Source: Symsagittifera roscoffensis (taxonomy: Eukaryota > Xenacoelomorpha > Acoela > Convolutidae). Taken from it: a DNA stretch of 64,000 nt. This document shows positions 34,301 to 49,300 of this stretch, piece by piece. A program made the translations under genes and the position numbers. The notes beneath the pieces are model-generated. The model worked only from the letters and a program-made list of their open reading frames with translations, searched no databases and was not told the DNA's origin. The stretch spans positions 32,699,710 through 32,763,709 of the forward strand of contig NC_087069.1 of the NCBI RefSeq assembly GCF_963678635.1. Direction: 5' to 3'. Every line of letters begins with the position of its first letter. Within the stretch, counting starts at the first letter, position 1.

Positions 34301-37300
34301 AGCCTTGAAACTCTTGCGCAATTCTTGAGAAATAATAAGAAGAACTTGTACTTAGACTTTTCTGAAGCTACGCTCAGTTAAACATTATCTAACTTTTTTA
34401 TGTGTTTTTTTTTAAGATCTGAACAAGAAGTTCGCACTTGAGCATTTCAACGTGTACCCTTCTGGAGGTCTGCATGAGTTCCTTGTAATGATGGCCAGCT
34501 GCAACAGTGTCACGCCAAACGACAAAGCGAACCAAGGCTTCATCTCCAGTTCCCCAGACGAGCACGCATTAGTGCTAGGAGCAAAATCCCTAGGTTACAC
34601 TCTGAAATCGCGAGGAAAGAACGGATCAACTGTAGAATTACCGGACGGATCTCAAACTAAACTAAAGGAGTTACACGTTGTGCCTTTTGACAGCAACAGA
34701 AAACGGATGTCACTTATATTCAAAAATGTATCAGATTCCGCAGGAAGTGGAGAGTATAAGATATTCACAAAAGGAGCCGATATGACAATGTTGGATAAAC
34801 TAACGTCGAAATCCTTGAAGAGTTACAATAGTAAGAGCTTGCAGCAGGTTAATGAGTATTCAAAGCAGGGGTTGAGAGTGTTGCTCTTTGCAAGTAGGAC
34901 TCTGACATCGGATGAAGTTATTAATCTGGACACTATTCTGGGAAAGTTATCAGATCCGAAGACCACGCAAGGTTTGTTTGTGGCGTGCTGAAGGTTTATC
35001 TAACAATTCTGTAACATGATCATTACACTAGTGAGCTTGCGAGCATAGTGTATTAGTATGAAACTACTTTTTTCCAACCTAACTGACAAATAAAAGTGCT
35101 TAATTTGGTGGCACTTTTGCTATAATCAGGATCTGTAACATTGGAAGTTACATAGCATCTGTTCTTTGTTTTATTTGTGGCTAGTGTTTGGTGCCCATTA
35201 AGCTTCCGTGGCTGAGTGGTTATTGTATGAGTCTCTTAATCTCTAGGCAGGTTCGAATCTTAAGAGGTTGCCATTTTTTTTTTTACTAATTCGAGACCTA
35301 TTTCTAATTTTTATTATTGCACTTTATAGAGCTGTTTTTTTTTGTAGTGTTATCGCAAGTGTTTTCGAAGCGAAGCTTATATTCTATGTAAAAAGACAAA
35401 AAATCCACTATTGAACTCTAGGTCGCAGGTTCGAATCTCAGACGTATTCGATTTTTTTTTTCTATTTGAAGCAATATTTCTAATCGTTTTATTGCACATT
35501 ATAGAGCTGCTTTTTGTGTTCTCGCTAGTATTTGCGAAGCGAAGCTTCGCCACTGTGTTCTAATTTTTCTTATTTCACTTTATAGAGCTGCTTTCTTGTC
35601 GTTTTCTGGCTAATGTTTGCAAGCACAGCTTGCCTCTGTGCTCTGTGTTACCTTTGCGATTAGATAGGGTATTGCGTCCAATATATTGTTTCCCGTTAAA
35701 AAATTTATTCACATAAAATGAACGTGAAGATTACGTGTTTCAGCTTGCTTAATTACAATTTGAATCCTATTCACTGAGTCTGCCGACTTGGCGCAGAGGT
35801 AACGCACATACTTGGAACGACTAGCGTCTGGACGGGACCTGTAATTTTTGCGAGATGATAATTTTCAGACCATCGCATTTAATCTAGAAATTGTTGACTT
35901 TTTCATTTTCACGGTTAATTCGATTTTTCGCGGCTTGACTTCAAATTTCCTTTTATACAAATTCATTTTCTGAAAACAAGAGAAGTTACACTCCCAATAA
36001 CGAAAGTGAAAATAGCTCAAAAAACCTGGATGAGTTCTAATTTCGAAGTTTAGTTCAGTTTTCCCAGAATAAACGAGGTGGCTTTTTTTTAACCAGACTC
36101 GCATTAATCAGACACAGATTGGTAGTATTTTTGCTGTGTACATTTTTAGCGTTGGCAATTTATTAGCATGTGTGATTGGTAGCTATTGTTGTGGTACAGC
36201 AAGCTATTAGTCAGGAGGTGAGAAGATCAACTCCAGTCGGGGTCAAGATTTTTAGTTTACCAAGCTTATTTTTTTATTACGTATTTCCTTATGAACATCC
36301 CGTTATATAAATTTTGACCATCCCATTTTTGCTTGCTTTTGCGAATTGCACCTTCGCCTCTGTGTCGCAAATCGGGTTAGTTTAATGAAAAAAAGTTGAT
36401 CAAAAGATAGTAAATTCAAAGTGCTTCGAATTCAAAGTTTTTTATTATGAAATTAAGTTTTTACTTAGTGGTTTTCGTCTCGTTTTCTATCGGCTAACGT
36501 GCCATGCTATGTTTGTGTTGTTTCGCAAGTGGTGCCAAGCTCCTCTTCTTTGTGTTAAACTTGTTGAAAAAAGGTGCGAAAATTGGCAAATGAGACAAAA
36601 GATTTCAATCGAGGACTCTTATACGATCGGACCCGCGTTCTGTCCCTGATTTAATCTAAATGTTGCCTATTCATGGTTTAGAGGAGAAGTTCATTTTGGA
36701 CCGTGACTATGAGGACGTGGTCAAACAACTGGAGTCCCAACTGGATCTGGTGGGTGTGTCTGCTGTGGAGGATAAACTACAGGATGGAGTGCCAGAGTGT
36801 ATTGCCGCATTGAGAGCAGCCGACATCAATGTATGGATGCTCACTGGTTGGTTTAACCATTACTTTGCTTGAGCAAACAGATTATTTCTTCTGTGGTTGA
36901 AACTGTTGTGTAAGTTAGCGTATGATTCTTTATCTAGGTAATAAAATATAAATCTGAAACACCGACACTCAGTTTTTTTTGTTGCAATTGATTTTTTTGC
37001 CAATTGTCGCGTTATTGCACTGTTACGGCTTCAGTTTGATTCAAATTGCTGTTCCTACTCTAAGAGCACAATATTCGGATCTTTTAAGTATATCCCCATA
37101 CTGCAGTTTCTGCCCCTTGGGTGGTCATTCTTTACTAGGTACCATAGAAGAGGGGGATAGTTGAAGAGATGCCAATATCCGGTCATGATAACGAATTTGA
37201 GAATGTTTATCTTTTATGCAGGTGATAAGCTGGAAACTGCATTCGAAATAGCCTACTCGTGCCATCTATTCTCAAGTGATTCTAACAGTTTCACATCTCA

Positions 37301-40300
37301 CAAACTGGAGGCAAAGCCAGGAGACACAAAAGATGATATACTTCATGAGATAAGTAGAATATCCAGTGAAATACACTCCAAGCACACTTCGGCACAACAG
37401 GAGCATGGACTCATTTTCGAAGGTCAGTTGAGGTCAAACAGTTCAGTTGTTTTCTCACATCTGATGATGTGTGGTTGCTATATGAGATGAATCGGATGTC
37501 CAAATCATATATTACAGTGTGCATAATTTTTGGTTACCAATCCCAGGCGTTCAAATGTGACCGAAAACCACGAAATGTTAAAAAAACGAGCAAGATTTTC
37601 TCAGAAATAAATATTTCAATTGTTTTTAGGGTCCATTTTGAAGACCTTGGAGTTCTCACCTAAGAATGTGGAAATCAGCCAAGCGCTGTACAACTTCACT
37701 TGCAACTTCAAATCAGTGGCCGCCTGCAGACTGGAGCCCCTGCAGAAGGCTGAGTTGGTGGAGATGACTCAGACTCTGGCCAAGGGAGAGATCACTCTGG
37801 CTATTGGGGACGGGGCCANNNNNNNNNNNNNNNNNNNNNNNNNNNNNNNNNNNNNNNNNNNNNNNNNNNNNNNNNNNNNNNNNNNNNNNNNNNNNNNNNN
37901 NNNNNNNNNNNNNNNNNNNNNNNNNNNNNNNNNNNNNNNNNNNNNNNNNNNNNNNNNNNNNNNNNNNNNNNNNNNNNNNNNNNNNNNNNNNNNNNNNNNN
38001 NNNNNNNNNNNNNNNNNNCGTTGTCGTATTTTCATTGGGAATTTTGCTGCTCGTACGGCGAAGAGTGTGATATTACTGTTTGACTTACAAACAATAAATG
38101 TCGTGGATCTAAATTTAAGATTACGTGAGACTAATTTTAGTTTCAAAGTGTGTTTGGCAATGTAAAATTTGTACCGAACAGGTGCTAGTATTTTCTACAA
38201 TGTACATGTGCAGGTTGAAGTAGACGTGAACTGAAACCAAAACAACATAGACTGCATTCAAACGTAGTTACTTTTTGAAAAAGAACGTTCGTAGCAAACG
38301 AAAATTTTTGTTTCATTGCTTTTTTACGGCAATTAGTTACTTTTATGTGGTCCTTATTGAACAAAATTATCAAAAATTAAGTGTACGTTTTTTATGTAAC
38401 TACAAATGCCTAATATTGGAAAGACTTTGGACAACGTTTACTTTGAGCTTCAGCAAAATGGTGACATGGAACAAGGGAAAATGATCTCAGCTACCATCTA
38501 TGAAGGTATTAATGTTTGGTTTCGAGGACTTGTCAGTTGCTTCCGGGTCTATAAAACCCTGTGATTACCATCTGGATTAAGTTTCCCAGCGGCGTTAAAT
38601 TGGAAGTCACAGCTGAATTTAGTAAAGATGTATTAATTGTGGTTTCTGCGATTCGCAGCGGATCTGTTTTAGGATAGTTTGTTTCTCGAATTTCAATATT
38701 CCAGACTGAGTTATTAAGAGTTGTCAATTATATAGGTCGTGTACATTTTTTCAGGGAATTAGACTTAAAATTATTACTCGCTTAAATTCGATTTCTCGCC
38801 GTTTTATTTTTGAGTTCATTCCTTTATTAAAAGGACGCCAAACTCCACTCTCGAACACCCAAAGTGTAAAGGCCACGAGAAAAGTGAAAAATGAAGGACT
38901 TTAGGTTCAAAAAATGGGATAACTTCAAGAGAAAAATGGCAATCATAAACATTTCTTGAAAATCAATTGTTCAAAAGTTTCTCAGCAGTTTTCTTTTCTT
39001 TTGGCTTTTACACTTCCAACAATCTAATCTGTTGGCTATTTGTTCATTGAACGAAGCTGAATTTTTGCTATTCGATGCCGTTTTTTGCGTGGTACCACAG
39101 TTGCGGCCAAAATTGGTTAAGCTGTGCTATACATGAAGCTAGAGGTCAAGAGAGATCTCATCCTCACACCCAATCACTGCCATGGCAGAGTATCTATTGC
39201 ACGATCTGAAGCTATCGGGGTGAAACCTAAGCTGAGTTTAGGAAAGATGTCACTCTGCAAAATTCACGCCTTAAAGTTTTTGATGCTTATTGGAGAGAGT
39301 GTTTAGCAGGAAAGTTTACTGCAGGTTGTGAGACCGGGCGATTAGGCCTTGAGATCACTGTGAAGTCCCTAAAACCAAATCATAATACTTCTACTTATTA
39401 GTGTAATTAAAAGCATTTCTCAGTCCCTGTTACCTCTTTGCTGGAATTTAAAGTAAAATTTGTCCCAGTTGAAAGTTGTAAATAAGCATTTTAGAGATCA
39501 AAAACTTAAATTTGCGTTTCATTTTTGTCCTCGATTTTTTACATTCTAAATGGCCTTATGAATCGAATTTAGAAACAGAAATTGCAAAGAACTGGATATC
39601 AATTATTAACGATTCAACGGCTGTGTTGGTGTGATTTGAAATCAGTTCTGGACAATTAACATAAAAAATGAGTCGCTGCAAGTTAGAAAAAACCTCATTG
39701 TTGGATCTTCCCGAAAATGTTTTGGAAAATATTATCTTATATGTGGCACCGTCGCGTATTCAATTGATCAATGAATGGAATTTCGGCAAAGAAGTTCATG
39801 CATTGAGCCAGTGCTGTTTATACTTGAACAAAATCGTGAATCGATCTCGTCTTAAGTTTCAAGCCCTCATAAATGCTACTGCTCTTTCAAGTAGTGGAGC
39901 TCTGAGACGTCTACTGCGATATGCGGATAAACACAAGTGTAACTGGATACTTGAAAGCATTGGAATTCCAGGTGTGGTTGATATAGATGTCGCAGATTTC
40001 GATCATTTTATTTGTTTACTGAACGAGAACCCTCACTGGATTCGTGGTACCGACGTTATGATTCGTCTACTTACTATAAGCAGCAGTTTATTGTCTGAAC
40101 AAACGAAGACACTGATTTGCACATGTTCGCAACTGACTGATCGGTTATTTCTTGATGTTCTTTGCCATCGAGCCGAAGATATTAGAAATTGCGAATTCCT
40201 CGTCTCCTATCCTTACTACTCTCTTCTCACAAAAATCTTTATCCATGGTGCAAGCACAAAAGACAACAAGCTGGGAGTTCTCAATTCATTCACTAATCTT

Positions 40301-43300
40301 GAGTGCATCAACTTGGCCGAAGATAGTATTGATTTGAGGGATATAAGAAATCCTTCCATAGTAACTGATATTTCAGCGCAGAGTATCAGCATTGGTGGAT
40401 CCAGCGGAATGAGTTTGCCGAAGTTTATAAATGTCTATGACTTGAGGTTCGAGAGTGGTCAAAAGTCGGATTTTCTGGCTATATGCCAGTGTTTTCCAAA
40501 TTTGAGAAACCTTGATATGTCGAAGTTAGTTTTGGAAGAGAAGAGAAATTTGAAAGATGCGCTTGCCATTTTGCCTCAAAAATGTTCATCTATGCACATT
40601 AAACTCGATATGTTGCCAATTTTGTCGCGATGTTGTCAATTGAAGTTTCTTTTGATTACAGATGATCATATTCATACGAGTTATAATGACGAAGCATTGG
40701 TATCTGCGTCCATTATTTGGAGTAGTTTCCAATTTTCATTGTTAGCGGTCACTATAGATTGCAACATCTTTGAGGGTTCAAAAGGTTTGGACTATTTAAA
40801 GATGGTTCTTTTTTTGCAGCCAACACTGTTGGTAGTATGTATTCTGGTTAAGCCTGGAGTTACAACGCCAAATGTCCTTCAGGATTGGTTAGGAAACAAC
40901 TCTGAATTAATCGAAGCGCTTGGTGTTGAATTAATTAGAAGCATGGAGTGCCGGCAGTTCGATTCGTCAAGTGATCAGATCATTTATATGAAGCCGACAG
41001 TCAGTTTTAGGACAGTGCATTTAATTTCCTACCTGAAGAAGAACTGCCAGTGGCCTATTAGTTCCAGGCTTATTTTGAACGATACTGAGATGAAGTCGCT
41101 GAAAACGATTGGAACCGAAAAAACTGAGCTCGTCAAAAAAGCATGTAGCATTTTGTAGCAGTGTTGACCAAAACTGAGAAAATAAAACGTTGTCGTTGTC
41201 AAACAAATCATCGAGGTGGGCTATCAACAAACACGAAAGTCTTCGACAATCTTCAGCTGATAACAAAGCCAACTCGCATAAATTTAGCTCGAAATCGTTT
41301 ATTCATGCCAAATAATATTTTTAGATTGTTATCTTTTTTTTTAGCTAAACGCATTTAATAAGCTGAACAAAAGCTAAAATAAATCATCAATAATTTAGCT
41401 GATTAGAGTGACATAGTTTTTGTTCAGCTTAAAATTTAAATGTATATATTATTCCCTTTCAAAAATTTCCCTTAAGGTGCTCTGCATGCCCACATCAAGT
41501 GACGCCAGCGAATGGGTTTAAATTTGTGCTTTTCTATACTCAAGAGTTTGTTATCGACTTCAAGTCGAACGAGCAGATAAATCGGTTTTAATAAAATGCA
41601 ATTGTGCTTTACTAATAATACTGGTCATAATGATTGTTTTGTTGGTTTTGACTTTTCAAAGTAAAGGTTTTCTCCGAAACGTTTGTGTTCATTAGATCTT
41701 GAGTTTTGAAAACTTTCTAGAAAGTAAAGCTAACCTACCAGTTTCACTTGCGAGAGCATTTGATTTGGCATACGGGTCCAGACATTTTTCCAACTATTAA
41801 TTTTTCTTACAAATCTGTTAGAAATTGACCCTGCTATATGGTGAAACATCACTCCAAGACCTTCTTATTTGGCCTAGTTCGAAAGTGCGTGCCTTGCGAG
41901 CCTAATGTCTGGGGTTCTAGTCCCGGTTGGCTTAATAGAGTTGATGAAAATTTTTTTAAGGTCAAAATTTGATTTTCGAATTTTGACTTTTGATTTTTCG
42001 CTTTAAGTTCAGTTCATTTCCTTACTAAAAGGAACCGCTAACTCTACTGTTGAAATTTTAAAGAGCGCAAAAACGCAAAATCTTTTTTCGAAAGTGGATT
42101 TTTTTAAGATTTCCCAGCGAAATAAAAAAAAATATTTATTAATCCAGTTTCCTCAAATTGAGTAAGTTCTATAAAAACAATCGATCATGAATTATTCTTG
42201 AAATTCAAAGAGCTTCAAGTCCATAAATTTTTTACTTTGAAATTCAGTCTTTTTGTTTCCTTGCTTTCATTGACTCTTTTGCAACTGTCTGTTGCTATGT
42301 TTTTCTACATCTTGAATTTGATTTTTCGGGAGTTGTCTGGCTATCGCTCATTTGCTTTGTTTTGGTCGACGTACTTTCCAAAGCATGGACTTTGCGTATA
42401 AGATCTGGAAGTTTCATTTTTTTAGAGTGCTATATCTAACATTAGTAAAGACGCAGATAAATAGCTTCAAGATTTCGTTTAACTTCCGTTATTATAATGG
42501 TTTCGGTGGCTGTTGTATTGGCTGTTGTACGTTGTTTAAAAATATAATTTTATGCGTTTTTGTGCTTTGGCGGGACGTAACAAAGTGGGTTGTTAAAATT
42601 TTGGTTGAAACGAATTTTTCTGGGACACTGTTTTCCGACTTTGTTGACATTGTCGGCTTATATTCCGCTATGTAAATTTTTTCTCAGTGAATTTGACGCT
42701 GGGTATTATGTACTTTGTTTCTCGGCCTGTTTGTCTTAAATTTAGTTGAGTTGAATATAATCGATTGCTAGTTCATAATCGATGTTGAGGATTTTAATAC
42801 AAGTTGTTCTATTTCTTTTTTTTTAAATTTAACCTGAAGTATATGGATATACTGAGCTCGACATTTAAAAAAATATGCATCCGCGTTGCCAGTTTTAGCA
42901 ATGTGGAATACTTATTTGCCATTTTTTCAATGCGTAACGTAGGTGGCGAGTTAGTCCGTCTCCAAATCTTTCCAAAATGAAAGGCTATTTGTTCTCATTA
43001 TTGTGTTACTAGCTGAGAAATATGTCACTTTGTATACTTATCGTACGAAGAGGTTAAAAATCTGTTGGTGGGGCTGTGTACATACGTTTTTTTATTAGTT
43101 AGGCGCACCGTGGATTTAGGGGGTGGGGTCCCCTTTGTACTGTTTTGAGATATCCCTTTTTGGCTGAATGACCCAAAAAAATGTAAAGGCGCATTAGGCG
43201 CCAAATAAGTTTGAGTGAGGAGCGCGCGCCGAAAAACCGCGAGTTTTTAGTCAAAAGTACCTAAGAACGCCTTTTTTGGCCTGTTTTTTTTTTAATTTGC

Positions 43301-46300
43301 CAGCAGCGCAGAAAATTTGGTAAAAATTGGGTCCTTATCGTGATTTGCGTGAGCTCAAAAAATCAATTTGGTCGAACTAAAAAAAGATCCGTTTTGTCGG
43401 CTGAAGGTTCTCTTCAATTTTTCTCGTGTTCAAGAAGTTCAATTTTCCTTCTTATTGAGATCTGAAATTATGGTTTGAACGATGGAATATATTTTTGTAT
43501 CGGAAGTGATGGGAAGCTTGGCTTCGACTGCGTGGTTTAAAATTGATAGTGATATAATACAATAGGTGGTAGATACAACAGATTCAACTGCTTGGAGAAA
43601 AATATCTGGCTCCAACTGGTATTCGAACCCGGGGCTTCAGTCCAATGCGTTAACCACTAAACCAACCGGTCTGTGTTTTGTGCAGTGATTTCAGGGTAAT
43701 AAGTCGACTTGATTAACGTCCAGCGACTAATTGAAGCATTTGTGAATTGGAAGTTGTGGTGCTTAATTTAGCCAAAGACTTCTAGATGATAAATATTGTT
43801 GGTGTGTTGCAACTGCAAGTGTGATTTTGTTGTATTGGTTTGTGAATGTAGGGCGAAGAGGGTCTGCAAGCAGTTTTGGCCAGTGACTACTCCATAGCCC
43901 AATTCTGTTTCCTCAGTCGCCTCCTCTTCATCCATGGGGCTTTCTCATACCAGAGAGTGTCCAAGACCATCCTCTACTCATTTTACAAAAACATCACCCT
44001 CTACTTCATCAATGTGAGTCCACTACTTCGTAGTCTGCTATTTGACCCTTTTATTTTTGCCAATTTGTATCTGTACGAACTGGGTATGACCAAGATTTGT
44101 GCGCTTTTCGATAGATAATTTTGAAGCTGTGCGATTTAACGAATAATTGTCTTTAAATTTTGATTTAAAATTCGATTCTATTAATTCTTGAATCAATTGA
44201 CCCTGTTTACCTACCTAACATTGAACCAAATGAATTGACCAGTTTTAAGGGTGTAATTTAAAATCAAACTTTCGCAGAAACAAATTGCATCATAAAAAGC
44301 AGGTGAATTTCCAAATATAACCAAAATTGAGAAAAACGAGCGTAAATTTCTGTTTTAGTTCATTTGATCAGGTTGTTTTAATTCAGCACTATAGTAGCTT
44401 GTTCAGCACAAAATGCAGTGAAGATGCTACCTTAATTTGATATGCAATGGAAGCAGAATTGTAAGATGCTAAAGCTTAATACCGAAGTGTTTTCAATATT
44501 CGAATAACATACGAAGTTTGGTCTACTTTTAATTTTTTCCTCAAGTCTTAGTCTGACAACATAATTTTTGCCTGTTGTCTAATTTTGTGTCTGTTTGTTT
44601 GTTTGTTGTGTAGTTCTGGTACCAGTTCACCTGTGGCTTCACTGGCCAGTCCGTGTTTGACAAAGTGACTCTGTCTCTGTACAACATATTGTTCACCTCC
44701 CTGCCTCTGATGAGTCTGGGACTGCTGGACAGACCAGTGACAGAGGAGCAGATGATGAAAAATGTATTCCTCTACAGGACTTCCCAGTACTCGCTCAAGT
44801 TCAACGCTAAGGTTATTAAATTAAACCATAGTTGTTTTTGTATTGAAAGATATATTGTTTTCAGGCAGGTGCATCCATGTAGTATGATTTATATATAATT
44901 GATCATCGCACTTTTTGTCAAAATAAATCCATGTTTCAGATTTTTTCGAATATTTTGACGTATTCAGACGTATTCTAAAGATTAGTTCTGTGTTTCTCAT
45001 GCACATTAGATAATTCGTACTAAATTTAATGGCCCTATTTTATCGAAAAAAAGTCCGAATTTAAAGTAGAACTTTGTTTTAATGGAAATTAAAGGCAGTG
45101 AGGCAGGCAAGCATCTGTCTCAACGTTTTTAAACCTTTCATAATTTCAAATGCTGGTAATCAATCGTATGATACGCTCCATTTAACTAGTTTTTCAATCG
45201 TATTAGTTTTAAGAACATCAAGACTTGACTGACCTGCTTTATTTCATAACCTCACTTGAAGGCTCTTTTGAACTCCTGTCACTTACTATTTTAAATATAG
45301 TTTCTATATAGTCTACATTTTTGAGGTGCCATAAAATGACAATGAAGTGCTATGGCAAAATTGGCCAAAATCGATTTAAATATTTTTGAAAAATCATGCA
45401 ATAGATTTTCACAATTTAATTGCCATCAATATAAAATCCTATGAATTAGGGAAATGAGTTTAAAAGAAGCGCTCTAAACTCGGTTTAAATTATAAGTTCC
45501 TTTTTCTTTCAGCTTTTTTTCAAGGACTGGGATGGCTTTTTATCAAATCGACTTCAAATTTTGTTTAGCCCTTATGATGTGTTTTCAGGTTGGAACATTG
45601 GTGGAGCAACGTTTTTCATATTCAAAAATTAACTTGAATACTTGATTTTAGATTCCTAATTGAGTGATCAACAGCAATTCCACTTAAAGAACTGAAAGCA
45701 AACACCTCCTATGTTGGACGTTTTGCTTATGCATAATCAAGTTTCCATTAACTGTGTTCAATTTTATTGGTACTTTTTGTTGTAATTTTCAGTCTCTGTT
45801 GATGAGCTTGAGTATGTCTGTGTGTTTCAGGTGTTCTGGATGTGGGCTCTCAATGCACTTGCGCACTCTCTTTTCATATTTCTCATCTGTTTGGCAGCCA
45901 CGGGAGGTGACACAGTACTCCAAGATGCCCACGCAACAGGTGAATGCTAATTTTTGAATAAATGTTCGCACTTTTTGATAAAATACATCCATGTTTTAGA
46001 TTTTTTCGAATATTTTGACGTATTCAGCAGGAGAGAGGCGCTAATTGAAGCTTTTTAAATTCATAACCCAAATTCTATTTTTACGGGCTCAGTTAATTAC
46101 CGGCGGATGGGATAAGGCACCAACTCATCGCCCGAAAATTAGTGCAAATATGAAAATGGAACATAATATCTCGAATGTTCTTAAGAATTTAACGCTCTAA
46201 TGATTTTCACACTCTTGTATGTGTTCGATTTAGGCATTCTCTCATTCGGAGAAGTGATCTACACAGCTGTGATACTAGTAGTAACATGCAAACTAGTCCT

Positions 46301-49300
46301 GGTGACCAACACCTTCTTCGCCCTCACAATAGCCCTGGTAGTCCTCTTTGGAATAGTGGCCTGGACTGGCTGGTTCGTGTTTTCCAGTTACCTCATGGCG
46401 TCCAGTCTGCAAGCCACCTACGGCTTCTTCCAAATGCTGGTGCCCTCTGCATATTTCTGGATGACAGTCATTTTAGCCACTGTAGTTGCCTTGTACAGAG
46501 ATATTGCCTACAAATGGTTAGTGCCTATTCTCTCATTTGAAATTGTAACTATTTGCCGTGTAACTATTGTAACTTTTTTAAAATAGTTTCTGAAATGAAT
46601 AGGTTTATTTTATTCAGATGTGTGGTTAAATGTTGACCTTTTGTTCCTGTAGCAGGGTGGGCAGTTCGTGGAGCTGACTTGTATGTCCTTGGTGTAATTG
46701 AAATGTAAAGAAAATGAAGTTATATATCTTTTCACACATTTTCATATATCTTCTAAATTAAGTCAAGTTTAAGATTTTTTCGGCTATTCATGCAAAAAAG
46801 GATCTCGCGGTTTTTTCGATGTTATTTTTTGCTTCTTTGAGTATTACTTTGAGACATGTGAATGCCAAAGAAGCGACATTCAACCGAACTTTTTTATCTC
46901 CCATTTGAGAATCTGTCTTGCATTTCAGCCTTAAAATCCACTTCTATCCCTCTCTCGAAGACTGTGTCAGAAGGGGCATATCTCCCAGGAACTGCAAACG
47001 GTTTGGGAAAAATGAACCTCCTCTGAAGTTCTCATCCATAGACGACAATAACCAACAACAGTCTGACAAGTTTGAAAAAACCCCTAACACTACATCAACA
47101 AACTCGCAGTGAGTAGTTGCCTCGCTTATTTACATTATCACGCTTTTTTTATTTCATTCGATTCAGAGGCAAAACATAGTGGATCTTATTTAGCTTATTT
47201 CATTTCGAGAAAAGAGGGTATCATTTGTAGCAGTCGTTGAAGATAGATTTTAGATACATCTGAACATCAAATCTTTGAAACGTTAGGAAGATTTTGAAGC
47301 CAATTAAGCCGTTTTGCATGAAAAATCCAAAGTTTAACAGATAGTCTTGGTCTGAGTTCAAGAGAAACTGCCTGAAGTTTTTTTTATACAGTTCAATGGT
47401 CATCTTATTGATAAAGTTTATCACGGTGGCGTTCAAGATAGAATCGCCAAAACATGACATGGAAATCTTTCCGTCTTTTCTTAATTTAACAAAATTGACT
47501 GAGTTTCGTTTCAACAACGGAATAATGAAGCCCAATCATTTTGCACTAGCTGACCAAGTCAAGTCAACCTAACAGGTAATTCGCATCAGACGTTGTTCGT
47601 TTATGTTGTTTATTGTTGCTACTACTCTGTTCAAAAATTGCATCGCTACGTTACTATAACATTTTTTTGCCATTACTATCTTCATAGTGCTTGTAGATAT
47701 GTCCCATGAAATAAAAACACAAAACTGACGCATGATTAACTGCACAATTGTTTTGTTTTGGATCCCCATTGTATAATATGGTAACGCACGGGTAAACATG
47801 TTTTGAAAGCGATGTTTGTAATGTCGACGCGGTCATAAACTAACTATCAAATTCAAACCGCAATAGTATGTGATCGAACGAAATCATTTTTATCATGTTG
47901 TAGCTCAGAAAATGAAATAAGAATGGTCAAAAGGGCTCCTCAAACTTGTTCATTCATATGTAAAAAGTCAGATGTAAAAAATCACCGTCAACTTTTTCAC
48001 TTTTGTCCTTTTTTCGTTACAACTACTGTAAATTTTCGGTTGAAATTTTGACATCTGATGGATTTAACTGTTTTTTAGAATATAGTCGGATAAAAAACCG
48101 TGAAATGAAGTTTTCAAGGCGTCGTTTGGTCATTTAAACAGATGGTGTCGGAAAAGTGTTCTTATTGCCAAAAGGCCCCGTAAACAGCAGAAGAAGTTTA
48201 TATTTTGGGACTGACTATTATTCGTTAAAGCTTAGAATCTAAGTCAGGCCCTCATATAGCTTTTTCCTTACTTAAGAAGGAATACAGAAAACTAGTGAGG
48301 TACGATGAAATTTGATTCACATTTTGGATCTGTATGAAAGCTTAACAAATCTTTTAATTCTTTTCTATGAGAAAAGTAACATAGTTTTGATTCTACTCTT
48401 TCCAAAGAATGCATTTAAGTCCAAAAATACAAACTGCTTTGCTGTTAACGGGTAATTTTTGGCAAATGGAACCCCTTTCCGACACCCTTTGACTTAATGG
48501 CGAAATCACGCCTTGGAAACAATTTTTAATTGTTTTTCATTCGCCTATATTATTAAAAACCGTTCCATCCATCATATGTCCAAGTTTCAACCGTGAATCT
48601 TAAGTTGTTTTAGAGAAAAAAAACACAAGTCATTTCATTGCTTAGAAACTAGGAGTTGCAATTTCCCATGATTGTAAAATAATTGTTGAAACAGAGCGAG
48701 TTGTTCTGACCACTAAGAGTGTCAAAAAGCAGATTTCAGCATTTTGAGTTCGAATTTTAAAAAAAGTGACAGAGCTTAGGGTGGTTTTTTTATCATTCCA
48801 ATTCGGACCTTTTCGATAATCTTTTTCGAACAGAATTTGTAAACTGGTAGATTGAGAAAGATTACGCGAGATGTTTTGAAATATTTAACGCGTTAGTGGC
48901 TCAGAAATCATTCCAAATTAATGGAGGCAATCTTGTTGGTCCTATTGTCAAGTTATAGTTGATTTGTCAAAATTTATCACTTTGTAATTAACGTAGCCTG
49001 TTGAACTACATTCGGTACAAACGTTAAAAAAGATTATAGATGGCTTTCGGTACATTTTTTTGTCTAGCGGCCATTGTTGCTTTGCGTTGTATCGCAAGTG
49101 GCGCGAAGCTCCTCTTTGCTTCTGTGACAAAATTTGTAACCAAAAGTTAACAGGCAGTGGGAACTTCGAGAGCTTCGCCTTGCTACAAGCAATTTCGACT
49201 TCTTAACTAGCCAATTGGAACAAAATTTTTTTAAATCTGACCTTAAAAGCATTGAGCTCAAGCTTAAAAAGATATTTTTACTGTGAATGAGTGTCATCAA

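Noticed and set aside
43600-43675. A functional tRNA gene on the minus strand
   Set aside because: The T-stem has mismatches and the acceptor stem does not pair well, and the window is full of tRNA-derived repeats. Listed only as tRNA-like.
47221-47535. Minus-strand frame of 104 codons in flippase intron 17
   Set aside because: It has no ATG at its start, no recognisable domain and no clear splice sites. It could be a decayed gene, but the support is too weak to list.
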